A stretch of 60,838 nt of DNA from an uncultured Mycoplasmatota bacterium (GCA_947570175.1 CANOTJ010000008.1:1-60838); one strand, 5' to 3'; shown: positions 27,326 to 36,685, counted from the first letter of the stretch. Notes: generated by a model not told the origin, from the letters alone. Translations and numbers: made by a program.

Positions 27326-29314
27326 ATGAATAAAAAAATAATGAAGAAAAATATATTGCCATATGTATTGATTGGAATTTTTATGCTAGGAGTCTTAATA
27401 TTTCTAAATGTTGCTAATCAAAAAGTAAATATTTTGACATATGATTCCTTCATGAAAGAGATTAAGGAAAAGAATGTAGAAAAGATTACCATTACTCCAA
27501 GAAGTAATGCAAGTGTATATGAAATTAGTGGTACATTAAAAGATTATGAGGAAGGAGAAACATTTTTCTTAAAAGCACCTTTGGCTGAAAGTGTAATGAA
27601 TAAGATTCTATTATCAGAAGAAAAATATAATTTTGAAGTTGAAACAGTTTCAGATCCATCTTCTAGTACACTATTGTTATTTATTATTAATATTTTACCA
27701 ATGGTTATTTTAGTTGGAGTTGCCTTTTTCTTTATTTCTAGACAAATGGGTGGTGCTAATAAATCAATGGATTTTGGACGAAGTAGAGCTCGTTTGAATG
27801 AAGATAGTAAAAAGATGACGTTTGGTGATGTTGCTGGATTAGAGGAGGAAAAAGAAGAAGTTAGCGAATTAATTGATTTCCTAAAGAATCCTAAAAAATT
27901 TCAAAAGCTTGGTGCTAGAATTCCTAAAGGAGTATTATTGGTTGGTCCACCAGGAACAGGAAAAACACTACTTGCAAGAGCAGTAGCAGGAGAAGCAAAT
28001 GTTCCATTTTATTATATTAGCGGATCAGAATTTGTTGAACTTTTTGTCGGTGTTGGTGCAAGTCGAGTTCGTGATATGTTCAAACAAGCAAAACATAATG
28101 CGCCTTGCTTAATTTTTATTGATGAAATAGATGCTGTTGGACGTCAAAGAGGAGCAGGATTAGGTGGAGGTCATGATGAACGTGAACAAACACTAAATCA
28201 ATTATTAACAGAAATGGATGGATTTGGAGCAAATGAGGGAATTATTATAATTGCAGCAACTAACCGTCCAGATGTATTAGACCCTGCTTTGCTTAGACCT
28301 GGAAGATTTGATCGTCAAGTAACTGTAAATTTACCAGATGTCAAGGGACGCGAAGAAATATTAGAGGTTCATGCACGTGGAAAAGTATTTGCAAAGAATG
28401 TAAAACTTTCTAATATAGCTAGAAGAACAGTTGGTTTTTCTGGAGCTGATTTAGAGAACTTATTAAATGAAGCTGCTTTGTTAGCGGTTAGACGCGATAA
28501 AAGATTTATTACTATGGAAGAAATAGATGAAGCCCATGATAGAGTTCTTATGGGGCCTGCTAAGAAAAGTCATAAATATACAGATCATGAAAAGAAAGTT
28601 GTAGCTTATCATGAAGCAGGACATGCTGTTATGGGAATCAAATTAGATGGTGCAAATGAAGTACAGAAAATAACAATTGTGCCTCGTGGAGCAGCAGGTG
28701 GATATAATTTAATGCTTCCAAAGGAAGAAAACTATTTACAAACCAAAAAAGAATTATTAGAAACAATCAGTGGGTTATTAGGTGGTCGTGTGGCAGAAGA
28801 ATTTATTTTTCATGAAGTGACAACAGGAGCCCATAATGATTTTGAAAAAGCAACTAAGATAGCAAGAGCAATGGTGACAGAATATGGTATGAGTGATTTA
28901 GGACCTGTTCAGTTTGAACATCAAGACTCTAGTGTATTTTTAGGAAGGGATTACAATAAAAGTCGCAATTTTTCTAGTCAAGTAGCATTTGAAATTGATC
29001 AAGAACAACGTAAAATTATTGGAGAATGCTATGAATTAACAGAAAAGGTAATTTCTGAAAATAAAGAATTATTGGATTTAATTGCAACGAGTTTATTAGA
29101 AAAAGAGACATTAACAAGAGAAGAAATTGAATATTTAGTGGAACATAAATGCTTACCAGATGAGGATGGTGAGATTGATTATAGTGATTTTGAAGAAGTC
29201 AGCTATGAGGATATGACCCTAATAGAATTAAAACAATTAGCGAAAGAAAAAAATATTAAGAATTATTCAAAAATGAATAAAGAAGAGATCATTAAGAAAT
29301 TAGAAGAAAAATAG
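27326..29314 (+). CDS. ftsH: ATP-dependent zinc metalloprotease FtsH with Rho_N-like C-terminal module
   Basis: FtsH is a membrane AAA+ protease. It has two membrane helices (about residues 12-28 and 113-137), Walker A GPPGTGKT near 211-218, [11 protein letters not shown], the SRH region, and the zinc site HEAGH near 431-435 with the distal Asp in [10 protein letters not shown]. After an acidic linker, the last ~32 residues ([14 protein letters not shown], then [17 protein letters not shown]) match the Rho N-terminal/SAP-like helix-extended-helix consensus, an unusual addition. AAGGAGGAG precedes the ATG. Confidence 0.96.
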   Translation: MNKKIMKKNILPYVLIGIFMLGVLIFLNVANQKVNILTYDSFMKEIKEKNVEKITITPRSNASVYEISGTLKDYEEGETFFLKAPLAESVMNKILLSEEKYNFEVETVSDPSSSTLLLFIINILPMVILVGVAFFFISRQMGGANKSMDFGRSRARLNEDSKKMTFGDVAGLEEEKEEVSELIDFLKNPKKFQKLGARIPKGVLLVGPPGTGKTLLARAVAGEANVPFYYISGSEFVELFVGVGASRVRDMFKQAKHNAPCLIFIDEIDAVGRQRGAGLGGGHDEREQTLNQLLTEMDGFGANEGIIIIAATNRPDVLDPALLRPGRFDRQVTVNLPDVKGREEILEVHARGKVFAKNVKLSNIARRTVGFSGADLENLLNEAALLAVRRDKRFITMEEIDEAHDRVLMGPAKKSHKYTDHEKKVVAYHEAGHAVMGIKLDGANEVQKITIVPRGAAGGYNLMLPKEENYLQTKKELLETISGLLGGRVAEEFIFHEVTTGAHNDFEKATKIARAMVTEYGMSDLGPVQFEHQDSSVFLGRDYNKSRNFSSQVAFEIDQEQRKIIGECYELTEKVISENKELLDLIATSLLEKETLTREEIEYLVEHKCLPDEDGEIDYSDFEEVSYEDMTLIELKQLAKEKNIKNYSKMNKEEIIKKLEEK

Positions 29315-29324
29315 TCTTCTTTTT
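29302..29324 (+). terminator. Terminator enclosing the ftsH stop codon
   Basis: AGAAGA/TCTTCT stem (29302-29307 with 29315-29320), TAG stop in the loop, then TTTT. Confidence 0.65.
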
Positions 29325-29360
29325 CTTTTGTTTAAAATGATAGCTTTTCGTCGTTTTTTA

Positions 29361-29369
29361 TGGTAAAAT
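29361..29369 (+). promoter_or_regulatory. Putative extended -10 promoter of parA-parB
   Basis: TGG-TAAAAT (29364-29369), 38 bases ahead of the parA start used here. No convincing -35. Confidence 0.4.
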
Positions 29370-29406
29370 AGATATAAGTAGAATGTGTAGAAATTTGGTG
29401 ATGAAA

Positions 29407-30192
29407 ATGGGAAAAATAATTGCTTTAGTAAATCAAAAAGGTGGTGTGGGAAAAACAACATCTAGTATTAATCTAGCAGCATCCTTAGGTGTTTTGAAAC
29501 GAAGAACCCTTTTAGTAGATTTAGATCCACAGGGAAATTCTACTACAGGAGTGGGAATTGGAAAAACAGATTATGAAAATAGTGTTTATGAATTATTAAA
29601 AGATGATGCTACTTTAGAAGAAGTGGTTATCAAAACTAAATTTAATAATTTATATGTAATTCCAGCTACGATTAATTTGGCAGGATTAGATTTTGAACTA
29701 ATGGAAAAAAGTAAATTAGATCCAAATTTTGTAAAGGGAAGTCAACTGAAGAGACATTTAACAAAGGCAAAAGAATTATTTGATTATATTATTATAGATT
29801 GTCCTCCATCTCTAGGTATTTTAACTACAAATGCCTTGACAGCAGCAGATTCGGTGATAATTCCTGTACAATGTGAATTTTTTGCTTTAGAGGGAATTAT
29901 GCAACTTTTAAATACTATTATGTTGGCTCAAAAAAATTTGAATCCAACATTAGATATAGAAGGAGTTTTACTTACTATGTTAGATAGTCGAACAAATTTA
30001 GGATTAGAAGTTGTAGAAGATATAAAAAGTTATTTCAAAGAAAGAGTATATGACACAATTATTCCAAGACTTGTTAGATTATCAGAAGCCCCAAGTCATG
30101 GTAAACCAATTGTGGCATATGATCCGCAAAGTAGGGGAACAGAGGCATACTTAAATTTGGCTAAGGAAGTGATTGAACGAAATGGAGAATAA
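29407..30192 (+). CDS. parA: Chromosome partitioning ATPase ParA/Soj
   Basis: A deviant Walker A ATPase for origin segregation. KGGVGKTTSS with the signature Lys is at residues 11-20, followed by LLVDLDPQGN near 37-46 and DCPPSLG near 124-130. The start at 29407 (MGKIIALVNQ) matches the family, with GGTG six bases ahead; an ATG at 29401 directly abuts that site. 261 residues. It overlaps parB by 11 bases. Its sites (parS) are in the gyrA-SRP RNA gap. Confidence 0.96.
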   Translation: MGKIIALVNQKGGVGKTTSSINLAASLGVLKRRTLLVDLDPQGNSTTGVGIGKTDYENSVYELLKDDATLEEVVIKTKFNNLYVIPATINLAGLDFELMEKSKLDPNFVKGSQLKRHLTKAKELFDYIIIDCPPSLGILTTNALTAADSVIIPVQCEFFALEGIMQLLNTIMLAQKNLNPTLDIEGVLLTMLDSRTNLGLEVVEDIKSYFKERVYDTIIPRLVRLSEAPSHGKPIVAYDPQSRGTEAYLNLAKEVIERNGE

Positions 30193-31054
30193 AAAGAGAG
30201 CTTTAGGAAGAGGTTTAGAACAGTTATTTAATAATGAAAATTTGGATGTAGAAAAATTGGAACAGACAATTTATGAAACGGCAACTAATGAAGAAATCAT
30301 CGAAATTGATTTGGATGATTTGAGAGCAAATCCATATCAACCCAGAAAGGTATTTGATGATACTGCTTTACAAGAATTATCAGATTCTATAAAAGAACAT
30401 GGTGTATTTCAACCGATTATTATTAAGAAAAGTATAAAAGGCTATGAAATTATAGCTGGTGAAAGAAGAGTTCGTGCCTCCAAAATGGCAGGGTTAAAAA
30501 AAATTCCTGCAATTATTCGTAATTTTACTGATGAACAAATGATGGAAATTGCATTATTAGAAAATTTACAAAGGGAAAACTTAACCGCTATAGAGGAAGC
30601 TTATGCTTATAAGGCAATGCTTGAAAAACTGGATTTAACTCAAGATGAACTTGCGAAAAAAATAGGAAAAAGTCGAAGCCATTTAACAAATATTCTGGGT
30701 TTATTAAGATTACCTAATGATGTTCAACAAATGGTAGCAGAATCAAAAATTACAATGGGGCATGCAAGAGCATTAAGCAAACTAGAAAATCCAGATCAAA
30801 TAAAAGAATATGCAGATCAAATTGTAAAAGATAGAATTTCTGTCAGAGATATTGAAGAATTAACAACTAGAAAAATTCCAGAAAACAATAAGCAAATAAT
30901 AAAGAAGAGTAATGAAGATTATAAATATGCAGAAGAAATACTTAGAGATAAATTAGACACAAAAGTAAAAATTAAAGATAGAAAAATTGAAATTCATTTT
31001 ACAAGTGTTGCAGATTTAAACCGTATTTTAGAAGTTCTTGATATCAAAGAATAG
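30182..31054 (+). CDS. parB: Chromosome partitioning protein ParB/Spo0J
   Basis: ParB binds parS, spreads using CTP and loads SMC. The 290-residue protein starts with ALGRGLEQLF, has the CTPase motif GERRVRASKMAG near residues 92-103, a helix-turn-helix DELAKKIGKSRSHLTNIL near 153-170, and a C-terminal dimer domain. The ATG at 30182 overlaps the parA end; a TTG at 30173 with AGGAAG ahead would add three residues and is an equally possible start. Noc is not seen in the window. Confidence 0.96.
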   Translation: MENKKRALGRGLEQLFNNENLDVEKLEQTIYETATNEEIIEIDLDDLRANPYQPRKVFDDTALQELSDSIKEHGVFQPIIIKKSIKGYEIIAGERRVRASKMAGLKKIPAIIRNFTDEQMMEIALLENLQRENLTAIEEAYAYKAMLEKLDLTQDELAKKIGKSRSHLTNILGLLRLPNDVQQMVAESKITMGHARALSKLENPDQIKEYADQIVKDRISVRDIEELTTRKIPENNKQIIKKSNEDYKYAEEILRDKLDTKVKIKDRKIEIHFTSVADLNRILEVLDIKE

Positions 31055-31062
31055 GTGATATA

Positions 31063-31854
31063 ATGTTAGAGAGAATATTAATTAAGGAAATTATCGGTCC
31101 AATTATTATTGTACTTGCTACATTTTTAATTTATTTAATTATTAAAACAATAATAAGGCGCACTATGAAATTGAAACTAGCTAAAATAGACTATCGTCGA
31201 CATAAAACGATAAGTGGTCTTATTCTTAATGTAATTAAATATATTTTAATAATTATTGCCATTTTATCAATTTTAACAGTTTATGGAATAAATACAAGCG
31301 CTTTACTTGCCTCTCTTGGAGCAATTGGTGTAGTAATAGGATTAGCCTTTCAAGATATTTTAAAAGATCTTTTATCGGGAATTTCTATTATTATTGAGAA
31401 TCAATATGGAATTGGAGATACCGTAACAATTAATGATTTTAAAGGGGAAGTATTAGAAATTGGACTTAGAACAACAAGATTAAAGGCAAAAACTGGTGAG
31501 ATTAAAATTGTATCTAATCGAAATATTAATGAAGTAATAAATCATAGTTTTACTACTTCGTTAGCTATAGTGGATGTAATGGTTTCGTATGAGGAAGATT
31601 TAAAGAAAGTAGAGGAAGTACTACAAAATGTTTGTGATAAAGTAGCAAAAGAAGTAAAATTAATAAAAGGAAAACCTCAAGTATTGGGAATTAATCAATT
31701 GGGGGAATCAGGAATAGAGTATCGTATTACAGCTGAGACAAAATCTATGCAACATATAGATGTTCAACGAATATTACTTCGTGAAATTAAATTATCATTT
31801 GATCAAAATAATATTGAAATTCCGTATAATCAGTTGGTGATTCGTAGTGCATGA
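31063..31854 (+). CDS. Small-conductance mechanosensitive channel (MscS family)
   Basis: A 263-residue MscS-type channel that releases solutes under hypo-osmotic stress. Three hydrophobic segments lead to the pore-lining helix SLGAIGVVIGLAFQDIL near residues 84-100 and the beta domain YGIGDTVTI. AGGTGATATA precedes the ATG. An MscS gene next to spo0J is common in Bacilli. Confidence 0.92.
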   Translation: MLERILIKEIIGPIIIVLATFLIYLIIKTIIRRTMKLKLAKIDYRRHKTISGLILNVIKYILIIIAILSILTVYGINTSALLASLGAIGVVIGLAFQDILKDLLSGISIIIENQYGIGDTVTINDFKGEVLEIGLRTTRLKAKTGEIKIVSNRNINEVINHSFTTSLAIVDVMVSYEEDLKKVEEVLQNVCDKVAKEVKLIKGKPQVLGINQLGESGIEYRITAETKSMQHIDVQRILLREIKLSFDQNNIEIPYNQLVIRSA

Positions 31855-32029
31855 GTATAAATTAGGTAGTATTGTTATTATGAAAAAACAACATCCCTGT
31901 GGTACAAATTTATGGGAAATTACCCGTGTAGGGGCAGATATAAAAATAAAGTGTTTAAATTGTGGTAGAACAATTATGATTCCACGTATTGAATTTAATA
32001 AGAAATTAAAAAAAGTAGATACTTATTAG
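31847..32029 (+). CDS. DUF951 family protein (YyzM-like)
   Basis: A 60-residue protein of unknown function. It has MKKQHPCGTNLWEI, then IKCLNCGRTIMIPR, with CxxC and an HPCG motif that could form a zinc or RNA-binding site. The start is GTG at 31847, overlapping the mscS stop; the ATG at 31851 is in another frame that stops at once. GGTG lies four bases ahead. The order parB-mscS-DUF951-ychF is typical in Firmicutes. Confidence 0.9.
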   Translation: MHEYKLGSIVIMKKQHPCGTNLWEITRVGADIKIKCLNCGRTIMIPRIEFNKKLKKVDTY

Positions 32030-32038
32030 GAGGAAAAT

Positions 32039-33574
32039 ATGTCAAGATTAAGAAAAAAACAAAAGAAGATTTATGGACCAGTTTTGGTTATGATGATATT
32101 TATTGTATTTATATCAGTTGCTAGTTTTGTTTTATCTATTTTAGGAGTAGAAGGATCTAAAACGATTATTAATAATGGTGTTTTGGAATCCAGTATGATT
32201 ACAGTAAATAATGTTTTAAGCTTTAAGGGTTTAAAGTATGTAATAGGCCATATTGTAAGTAATCTACAAGCTTTTGAACCATTAGTCTTATTGATTATTT
32301 CTTTAATAGGAATGAGCATTTGTGAAAAAAGTGGTTTTTTTAAAGCTTTATTTTCCCCTCTAAAAAAAGTAAAACTAGGTCTAGTGATTTATTTTACTCT
32401 ATTGCTTGGAATTATATCTAGTGTTATTGGAGATTATAGTTTTATTTTTCTGCTTCCTTTAGCAGGAGTGATGTATAAATATATCGGCAAAAATCCAGTA
32501 TTTGGAATCTTAGTTATGTTTTTGGGAATAACATTGGGGTATGGAACAGGTTTTATTTTTAATTATAATGATTATTTAATGGGAAATTTAACTCAAATTT
32601 CTGCAAATCTAGATGTTGATAAAACTTATGAATTTAATTTATTTTCTAATATTTACATTATGATTGTTTCGACACTTATCATAACAATTATTTTAACCTT
32701 TTTAATAGAAAAATTCTTGCTATATAAATTTACAATTCGTGAGAATAATGAAGATGAGGATGATGAAGAATTAGTCATTTCCAAAAAAGCTAAAATTATC
32801 TCTTTATTAGTAGGTTTTATATTCTGTTGTATTACAGTATATTTACTTTTACCAATCAAATTACCTGGTGCTGGAATACTATTAGATAATCATGCAAATC
32901 GATATATGGAAAAAATATTCGGGGATGCAGCGCCATTTAAACAAGGAATTGTTGTATCAATTACACTTTTATTTCTATTATGTGGTTGGATTTATGGGAA
33001 AATATCAGGAAATATTAAGAATGGTCATGAATTTAGTTTAGGGCTTTCTAAGAATTTTGAAAGTTTAGGTTATATGTTTGTTTTAATCTTTTTCTTTTCA
33101 CAAATGATAGCTATTCTAAAATGGACTAAAATAGGTGATATTATTGGAACAAATTTAATTGATTGGATGGGAAGTCTTCAATTTTCTGGTATACCTTTAA
33201 TTATTACTTTCTTCTTAGTGGTGTTGATAATCGGAATTCTTATTCCTGGAACTATAGATAAATGGCAATTAATGTCACCAACTATTATCCCTTTATTTAT
33301 GCGTTCTAATATTACTCCAGGGTTTACACAATTTATTTTCAAAGTAGCAGATGGTGTTAGTAAATCGTTTACGCCTTTATTTTCCTATTTTATTGTTATG
33401 TTAGCATTTTTGGAAAAATATAATAACGATCCAAAGAATCAAATTAGTATATTTGGAACAATTAAACAAATTTTCCCAATTGTATTGTTAACAATATGTT
33501 TATGGCTTTTAATTATTGTACTTTGGTATATTATTGGAATTCCAATTGGAGTAGGAGTGATTTCCACTTTATAA
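32039..33574 (+). CDS. AbgT-type transporter
   Basis: A 511-residue membrane protein with about eleven hydrophobic segments. It resembles the AbgT (aminobenzoyl-glutamate or sulfonamide efflux) family: FEPLVLLIISLIGMSICEKSG near residues 77-98 and the C-terminal KWQLMSPTIIPLFM then VADGVSKSFTPLFSYF. The charged stretch EDEDDEELVISKKAK near residue 240 is a cytoplasmic loop. Substrate cannot be predicted; import of folate fragments and drug efflux are both reported for the family. AGGAGGA precedes the ATG. Confidence 0.78.
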   Translation: MSRLRKKQKKIYGPVLVMMIFIVFISVASFVLSILGVEGSKTIINNGVLESSMITVNNVLSFKGLKYVIGHIVSNLQAFEPLVLLIISLIGMSICEKSGFFKALFSPLKKVKLGLVIYFTLLLGIISSVIGDYSFIFLLPLAGVMYKYIGKNPVFGILVMFLGITLGYGTGFIFNYNDYLMGNLTQISANLDVDKTYEFNLFSNIYIMIVSTLIITIILTFLIEKFLLYKFTIRENNEDEDDEELVISKKAKIISLLVGFIFCCITVYLLLPIKLPGAGILLDNHANRYMEKIFGDAAPFKQGIVVSITLLFLLCGWIYGKISGNIKNGHEFSLGLSKNFESLGYMFVLIFFFSQMIAILKWTKIGDIIGTNLIDWMGSLQFSGIPLIITFFLVVLIIGILIPGTIDKWQLMSPTIIPLFMRSNITPGFTQFIFKVADGVSKSFTPLFSYFIVMLAFLEKYNNDPKNQISIFGTIKQIFPIVLLTICLWLLIIVLWYIIGIPIGVGVISTL

Positions 33575-33575
33575 G

Positions 33576-33597
33576 AAAGAGTAAAAACTCTTTTTTT
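33576..33597 (+). terminator. Intrinsic terminator after the AbgT-type gene
   Basis: AAAGAGT/ACTCTTT stem, AAAA loop, then T's. It starts two bases after the stop. Confidence 0.75.
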
Positions 33598-33613
33598 GTT
33601 TTTTAAAATTTTA

Positions 33614-33622
33614 TGTTATAAT
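33614..33622 (+). promoter_or_regulatory. Extended -10 promoter of ychF
   Basis: TGT-TATAAT (hexamer 33617-33622), 27 bases before the TTG start. No good -35. Confidence 0.5.
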
Positions 33623-33648
33623 GGTATTAATTGAAAGGAGAATGCGAT

Positions 33649-34749
33649 TTGAGTTTAACAGCAGGAATAGTGGGACTTCCTAATGTAGGAAAATCAACCT
33701 TATTTAATGCCATTACAAAACAAAAAATTTTGGCGGCTAATTATCCTTTTGCAACAATTGATCCAAATGTAGGAGTAGTAACAGTTCCAGATAAACGCTT
33801 AGATTTTTTAAATCAATTATATTGCCCAAAAAGTCTAGTTCCTACTACTATTGAATATATAGATATAGCTGGTTTAGTAAAAGGTGCTTCATTAGGAGAA
33901 GGGTTAGGAAATAAATTTTTATCTCATATACGTGAAGTAGATGCGATTGTTGAAGTGGTTAGATGCTTTAAAAATAAGGATATTATTCATGTTGAGGGAG
34001 AAGTAGATCCGATTCGTGATATTGAAATTATTAATCTAGAACTAATGCTTGCCGATTTAGAAGTTATTAACAATCGTATAGGAAAAATTGGAAAAAAAGC
34101 TGCTATGTCAAAGGATAAGGAAACTATTCAAGAAATTGGTATTTTGAATAGATTAAAAGAATCTTTAGAACAAAATATTCCTGCTAGAATGTTGAAATTT
34201 AATGATGAAGAACAAAAATTAGTAAAAAGTTTTAATCTTTTAACAATTAAACCAATTATCTATATGACAAATGTAGATGAAGAAGATTTGTTAGAAGGTG
34301 GAAATCAATATGTAGAACAAGTAAAAGAACATGCTAAAAAAGAACAGGCGAAAGTAGTGATTGTTTGTGCTAAAATAGAATCCGAATTAGTAGATTTAAC
34401 AGATGAGGAGAGAACAGAATTTTTAAATGATTTAAATATTTCAGAAAATGGATTAGACAAATTAATAAAAGCTACTTATGAACTATTAGGCTTGGAAACA
34501 TATTTTACAGCTGGAAAGGATGAGGTAAGAGCCTGGACGTTTAAAAAGGGAATGAAGGCTCCAACATGCGCAGGAATTATTCATAGTGATTTTGAAAAAG
34601 GATTTATTCGAGCAGAAATTATGAGCTACTCGGATTTGAAAGAAAATGGCACGGAATTAAAAGTAAGAGAAGCAGGAAAAATGAGGTTAGAAGGAAAAGA
34701 ATATCAGATGAAAGATGGAGATATTTGTTATTTCCGATTTAATGTTTAA
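33649..34749 (+). CDS. ychF: Redox-regulated ATPase YchF
   Basis: An Obg-family P-loop protein that prefers ATP and binds the ribosome. It has GLPNVGKSTLFNAIT near residues 8-22, the C-terminal TGS domain (YFTAGKDEVRAWT) and NVDE-type specificity region. The start is TTG at 33649 with AAAGGAG 8 bases ahead, giving the family N-terminus SLTAGIVGLPNVGKS and the usual 366 residues; an in-frame TTG at 33631 would lie before the ribosome site. Confidence 0.95.
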   Translation: MSLTAGIVGLPNVGKSTLFNAITKQKILAANYPFATIDPNVGVVTVPDKRLDFLNQLYCPKSLVPTTIEYIDIAGLVKGASLGEGLGNKFLSHIREVDAIVEVVRCFKNKDIIHVEGEVDPIRDIEIINLELMLADLEVINNRIGKIGKKAAMSKDKETIQEIGILNRLKESLEQNIPARMLKFNDEEQKLVKSFNLLTIKPIIYMTNVDEEDLLEGGNQYVEQVKEHAKKEQAKVVIVCAKIESELVDLTDEERTEFLNDLNISENGLDKLIKATYELLGLETYFTAGKDEVRAWTFKKGMKAPTCAGIIHSDFEKGFIRAEIMSYSDLKENGTELKVREAGKMRLEGKEYQMKDGDICYFRFNV

Positions 34750-34789
34750 TATTGTCGGATTTAGTTAATATAATATATAGGAGGATTAT

Positions 34790-35434
34790 ATGGAAAATAA
34801 TAAAATTTTTAGTAAAGTATTTATGTGGATGTTTATAGGACTTTTGGTTACTTTTTTAACGGGATATATTGTTTCTATAAATGACACTATGATTTATAAT
34901 ATTTTTTCGAAGGGAACTTATTTCTTATTAGTTATTTTAGAATTGGTTTTGGTAATTGTTTTATCAGCACGAATTCATAAGATGCAAACCACAACAGCAC
35001 GAATTTTATTTATTTTGTATTCGTTTGTCACAGGGCTTACATTTGGAAGTATTTTTGTTGTATATAGTATTACTTCTATTATGCTTGTATTTATTATTGC
35101 AGCCGTATTATTTGGAATATTTGCCTTAATAGGAAATTTCACCAAATTAGATTTGACAAAAATTGGTACTATTCTATTAATGTTATTACTTGGGGTAGTT
35201 ATTTGTACTATTGTGAATATGTTTTTGAATAATAGTATGTTCGATTTAGTTGTAAGCTGCATTAGTATTGCTATCTTTTTAGGATTTGTTGCTTATGATA
35301 TTCAAAAGATCAAGAAGTTATCTTTAGAAATAGAAGATGAAAATAAGTTGGCTATTATTGGTGCTTTAGAATTATATTTAGATTTTATTAATATATTTTT
35401 AGATTTACTTAGAGTATTTGGAGATAGAGATTAA
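34790..35434 (+). CDS. Bax inhibitor-1/YccA family membrane protein
   Basis: A 214-residue protein with seven hydrophobic segments. The typical C-terminal motif for the family is present: FVAYDIQKIKK near residue 166 and LELYLDFINIFLDLLRVFG near 193-211. Related BsYetJ acts as a pH-sensitive calcium leak, but the role here is inference. AGGAGGAT precedes the ATG. A Ca2+-type P-ATPase is encoded 22 kb away. Confidence 0.88.
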   Translation: MENNKIFSKVFMWMFIGLLVTFLTGYIVSINDTMIYNIFSKGTYFLLVILELVLVIVLSARIHKMQTTTARILFILYSFVTGLTFGSIFVVYSITSIMLVFIIAAVLFGIFALIGNFTKLDLTKIGTILLMLLLGVVICTIVNMFLNNSMFDLVVSCISIAIFLGFVAYDIQKIKKLSLEIEDENKLAIIGALELYLDFINIFLDLLRVFGDRD

Positions 35435-35446
35435 TATCTCCTTTTT
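35420..35446 (+). terminator. Terminator enclosing the stop of the Bax-inhibitor-like gene
   Basis: GGAGATA/TATCTCC stem (35420-35426 with 35435-35441), TAA stop in the loop, then TTTTT. Confidence 0.8.
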
Positions 35447-35468
35447 CTTTGAATAAAATAATATTGAC

Positions 35469-35497
35469 TTTACAAATTTTTTTTAGTCTGTTATAAT
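35469..35497 (+). promoter_or_regulatory. Promoter of rpsF-ssb-rpsR
   Basis: TTTACA at 35469-35474, 17-bp spacer, TATAAT at 35492-35497 with extended TG at 35489-35490. A TTGACT at 35464 is too far. Confidence 0.72.
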
Positions 35498-35502
35498 TTA
35501 TA

Positions 35503-35560
35503 GCGAGTATTAATTTACTCCTTGCTTCATTAGAAGCCGATAGACCAAAAGGAGGTGCGA
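35503..35560 (+). promoter_or_regulatory. rpsF leader resembling the S6:S18 autoregulatory element
   Basis: CTCCTT (35518-35523) pairs with AAGGAG (35549-35554), so the ribosome site is in a stem. Inside it lies a GCTTC/GAAGC hairpin followed by an unpaired CCGATAGACC. This matches the known S6:S18-binding mRNA motif (two stems with a bulge containing CCG). Binding of excess S6:S18 would hide the rpsF ribosome site. Confidence 0.78.
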
Positions 35561-35563
35561 AAT

Positions 35564-35854
35564 ATGAGAAACTACGAGATTATGATTATTGTAAAACCTA
35601 CTTTGAGTGAAGAAGACACAAAAAAAGTTGTAGAAAATTTTTCAAATATTTTAACTACAAATAGGGCAAAAATCATTGGAACAAAAGAGATGGGTCAAAG
35701 AGAACTAGCTTATGAAATCAAAAAGTATAAAAGTGGATATTATTATGTTTATGAAATTGAAACAGATGATGATAAGGCAATTAACGAATTTGATCGTTTA
35801 TCTTTAATTAGTGATGATATAGTTCGTCATTTAATTACTAGAATTGAAAAATAG
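35564..35854 (+). CDS. rpsF: 30S ribosomal protein S6
   Basis: Binds 16S rRNA in the platform with S18. MRNYEIMIIVKPTLSEEDTKK is the typical N-terminus (split: MRNYEIMIIV and KPTLSEED). 96 residues. The ATG at 35564 has AAGGAGGTG ahead; the GTG at 35555 overlaps that site. First gene of rpsF-ssb-rpsR. Confidence 0.96.
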   Translation: MRNYEIMIIVKPTLSEEDTKKVVENFSNILTTNRAKIIGTKEMGQRELAYEIKKYKSGYYYVYEIETDDDKAINEFDRLSLISDDIVRHLITRIEK

Positions 35855-35870
35855 GAAAAGAGGCAGTTAA

Positions 35871-36335
35871 ATGAATCGAGTAATGTTAATAGGAAGACTT
35901 ACAGCAAAGCCAGAACTTAGATATACGAGTTCTAATATACCGTTTGCAAGATTTTCTGTAGCAATTAATAGAACATTTAGTAATAGTCAAGGTCAAAGGG
36001 AAACAGACTTTATTAATGTAGTTGTTTGGAGAAAACAAGCGGAAAATGTATGTAATTTTTTAGATAAAGGTAGTTTGGTATCGGTAGAAGGTAGACTACA
36101 AACTGGAAGTTATGACGATAAAGATGGAAATAAAAGATATTCTATGGATGTCGTAGGGGACTCTGTTCAATTTTTGGAAAGTAAAAGTCAAGCACAAAAT
36201 AGAGCAAACAATAGCGATAATGTTAGCCCTTATGATTATCAAGATAATAATTTTAATAGTGAAATTAGTGTTGAAAATGATCCATTTGCTGACTTTGGAG
36301 ATAGTGTGTCAATCGATGATAACTTCTTAGATTAA
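35871..36335 (+). CDS. ssb: Single-stranded DNA-binding protein
   Basis: SSB coats single-stranded DNA. The N-terminal OB fold is typical: [19 protein letters not shown] region, [18 protein letters not shown], and [13 protein letters not shown] Gln/Asn/Ser-rich linker follows. The last residues are SIDDNFLD, lacking the usual DDDLPF-like tip that recruits partner proteins; an acidic DPFADFGD stretch lies just before. 154 residues. Sits between rpsF and rpsR as in most Firmicutes. Confidence 0.95.
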   Translation: MNRVMLIGRLTAKPELRYTSSNIPFARFSVAINRTFSNSQGQRETDFINVVVWRKQAENVCNFLDKGSLVSVEGRLQTGSYDDKDGNKRYSMDVVGDSVQFLESKSQAQNRANNSDNVSPYDYQDNNFNSEISVENDPFADFGDSVSIDDNFLD

Positions 36336-36352
36336 AAGAAGGAGGTTTAAAA

Positions 36353-36571
36353 GTGGCAGAATTTTATAGAAAAAAGAAAAAAATATGTCAATTATGTGCA
36401 GGAAAGACAGTTAATTATAAAAATCCTGAAATACTAAAAAAATATATTAGTCAAGATAAAGGTAAAATATTACCAAGAAGAGTAACAGGAGCTTGTTCAA
36501 AACATCAAAGAGTAATTGCCAATCAAATTAAAAATGCACGTTTTATGGCGCTATTGCCTTTTGTAAAATAA
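36353..36571 (+). CDS. rpsR: 30S ribosomal protein S18
   Basis: Partner of S6 in the small-subunit platform. 72 residues with CQLC and the later Cys/His (ACSKHQR), the zinc-binding form, and the typical ARFMALLPF end. GTG start at 36353 with AAGGAGG eight bases ahead; no ATG is available nearby. Confidence 0.96.
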   Translation: MAEFYRKKKKICQLCAGKTVNYKNPEILKKYISQDKGKILPRRVTGACSKHQRVIANQIKNARFMALLPFVK

Positions 36572-36593
36572 GATGATTCAATCTTATTTTTTT
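36565..36593 (+). terminator. Terminator enclosing the rpsR stop codon
   Basis: AAAATAAGAT/ATCTTATTTT stem (36565-36574 with 36581-36590) followed by TTT. The TAA stop is within the 5' arm. Confidence 0.75.
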
Positions 36594-36656
36594 ATTGATG
36601 GTGTATAACATATAAATTAAAGAGTATATTTTATTCTGTTTTTGCATAAAAAAGAC

Positions 36657-36685
36657 TTGATTTTCATATGATATTCTAGTATAAT
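36657..36685 (+). promoter_or_regulatory. Main promoter of the S10-spc-alpha ribosomal array
   Basis: TTGATT at 36657-36662, 17-bp spacer, TATAAT at 36680-36685. It is the only strong promoter I see before rpsJ and probably serves much of the following 14 kb. Confidence 0.75.
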
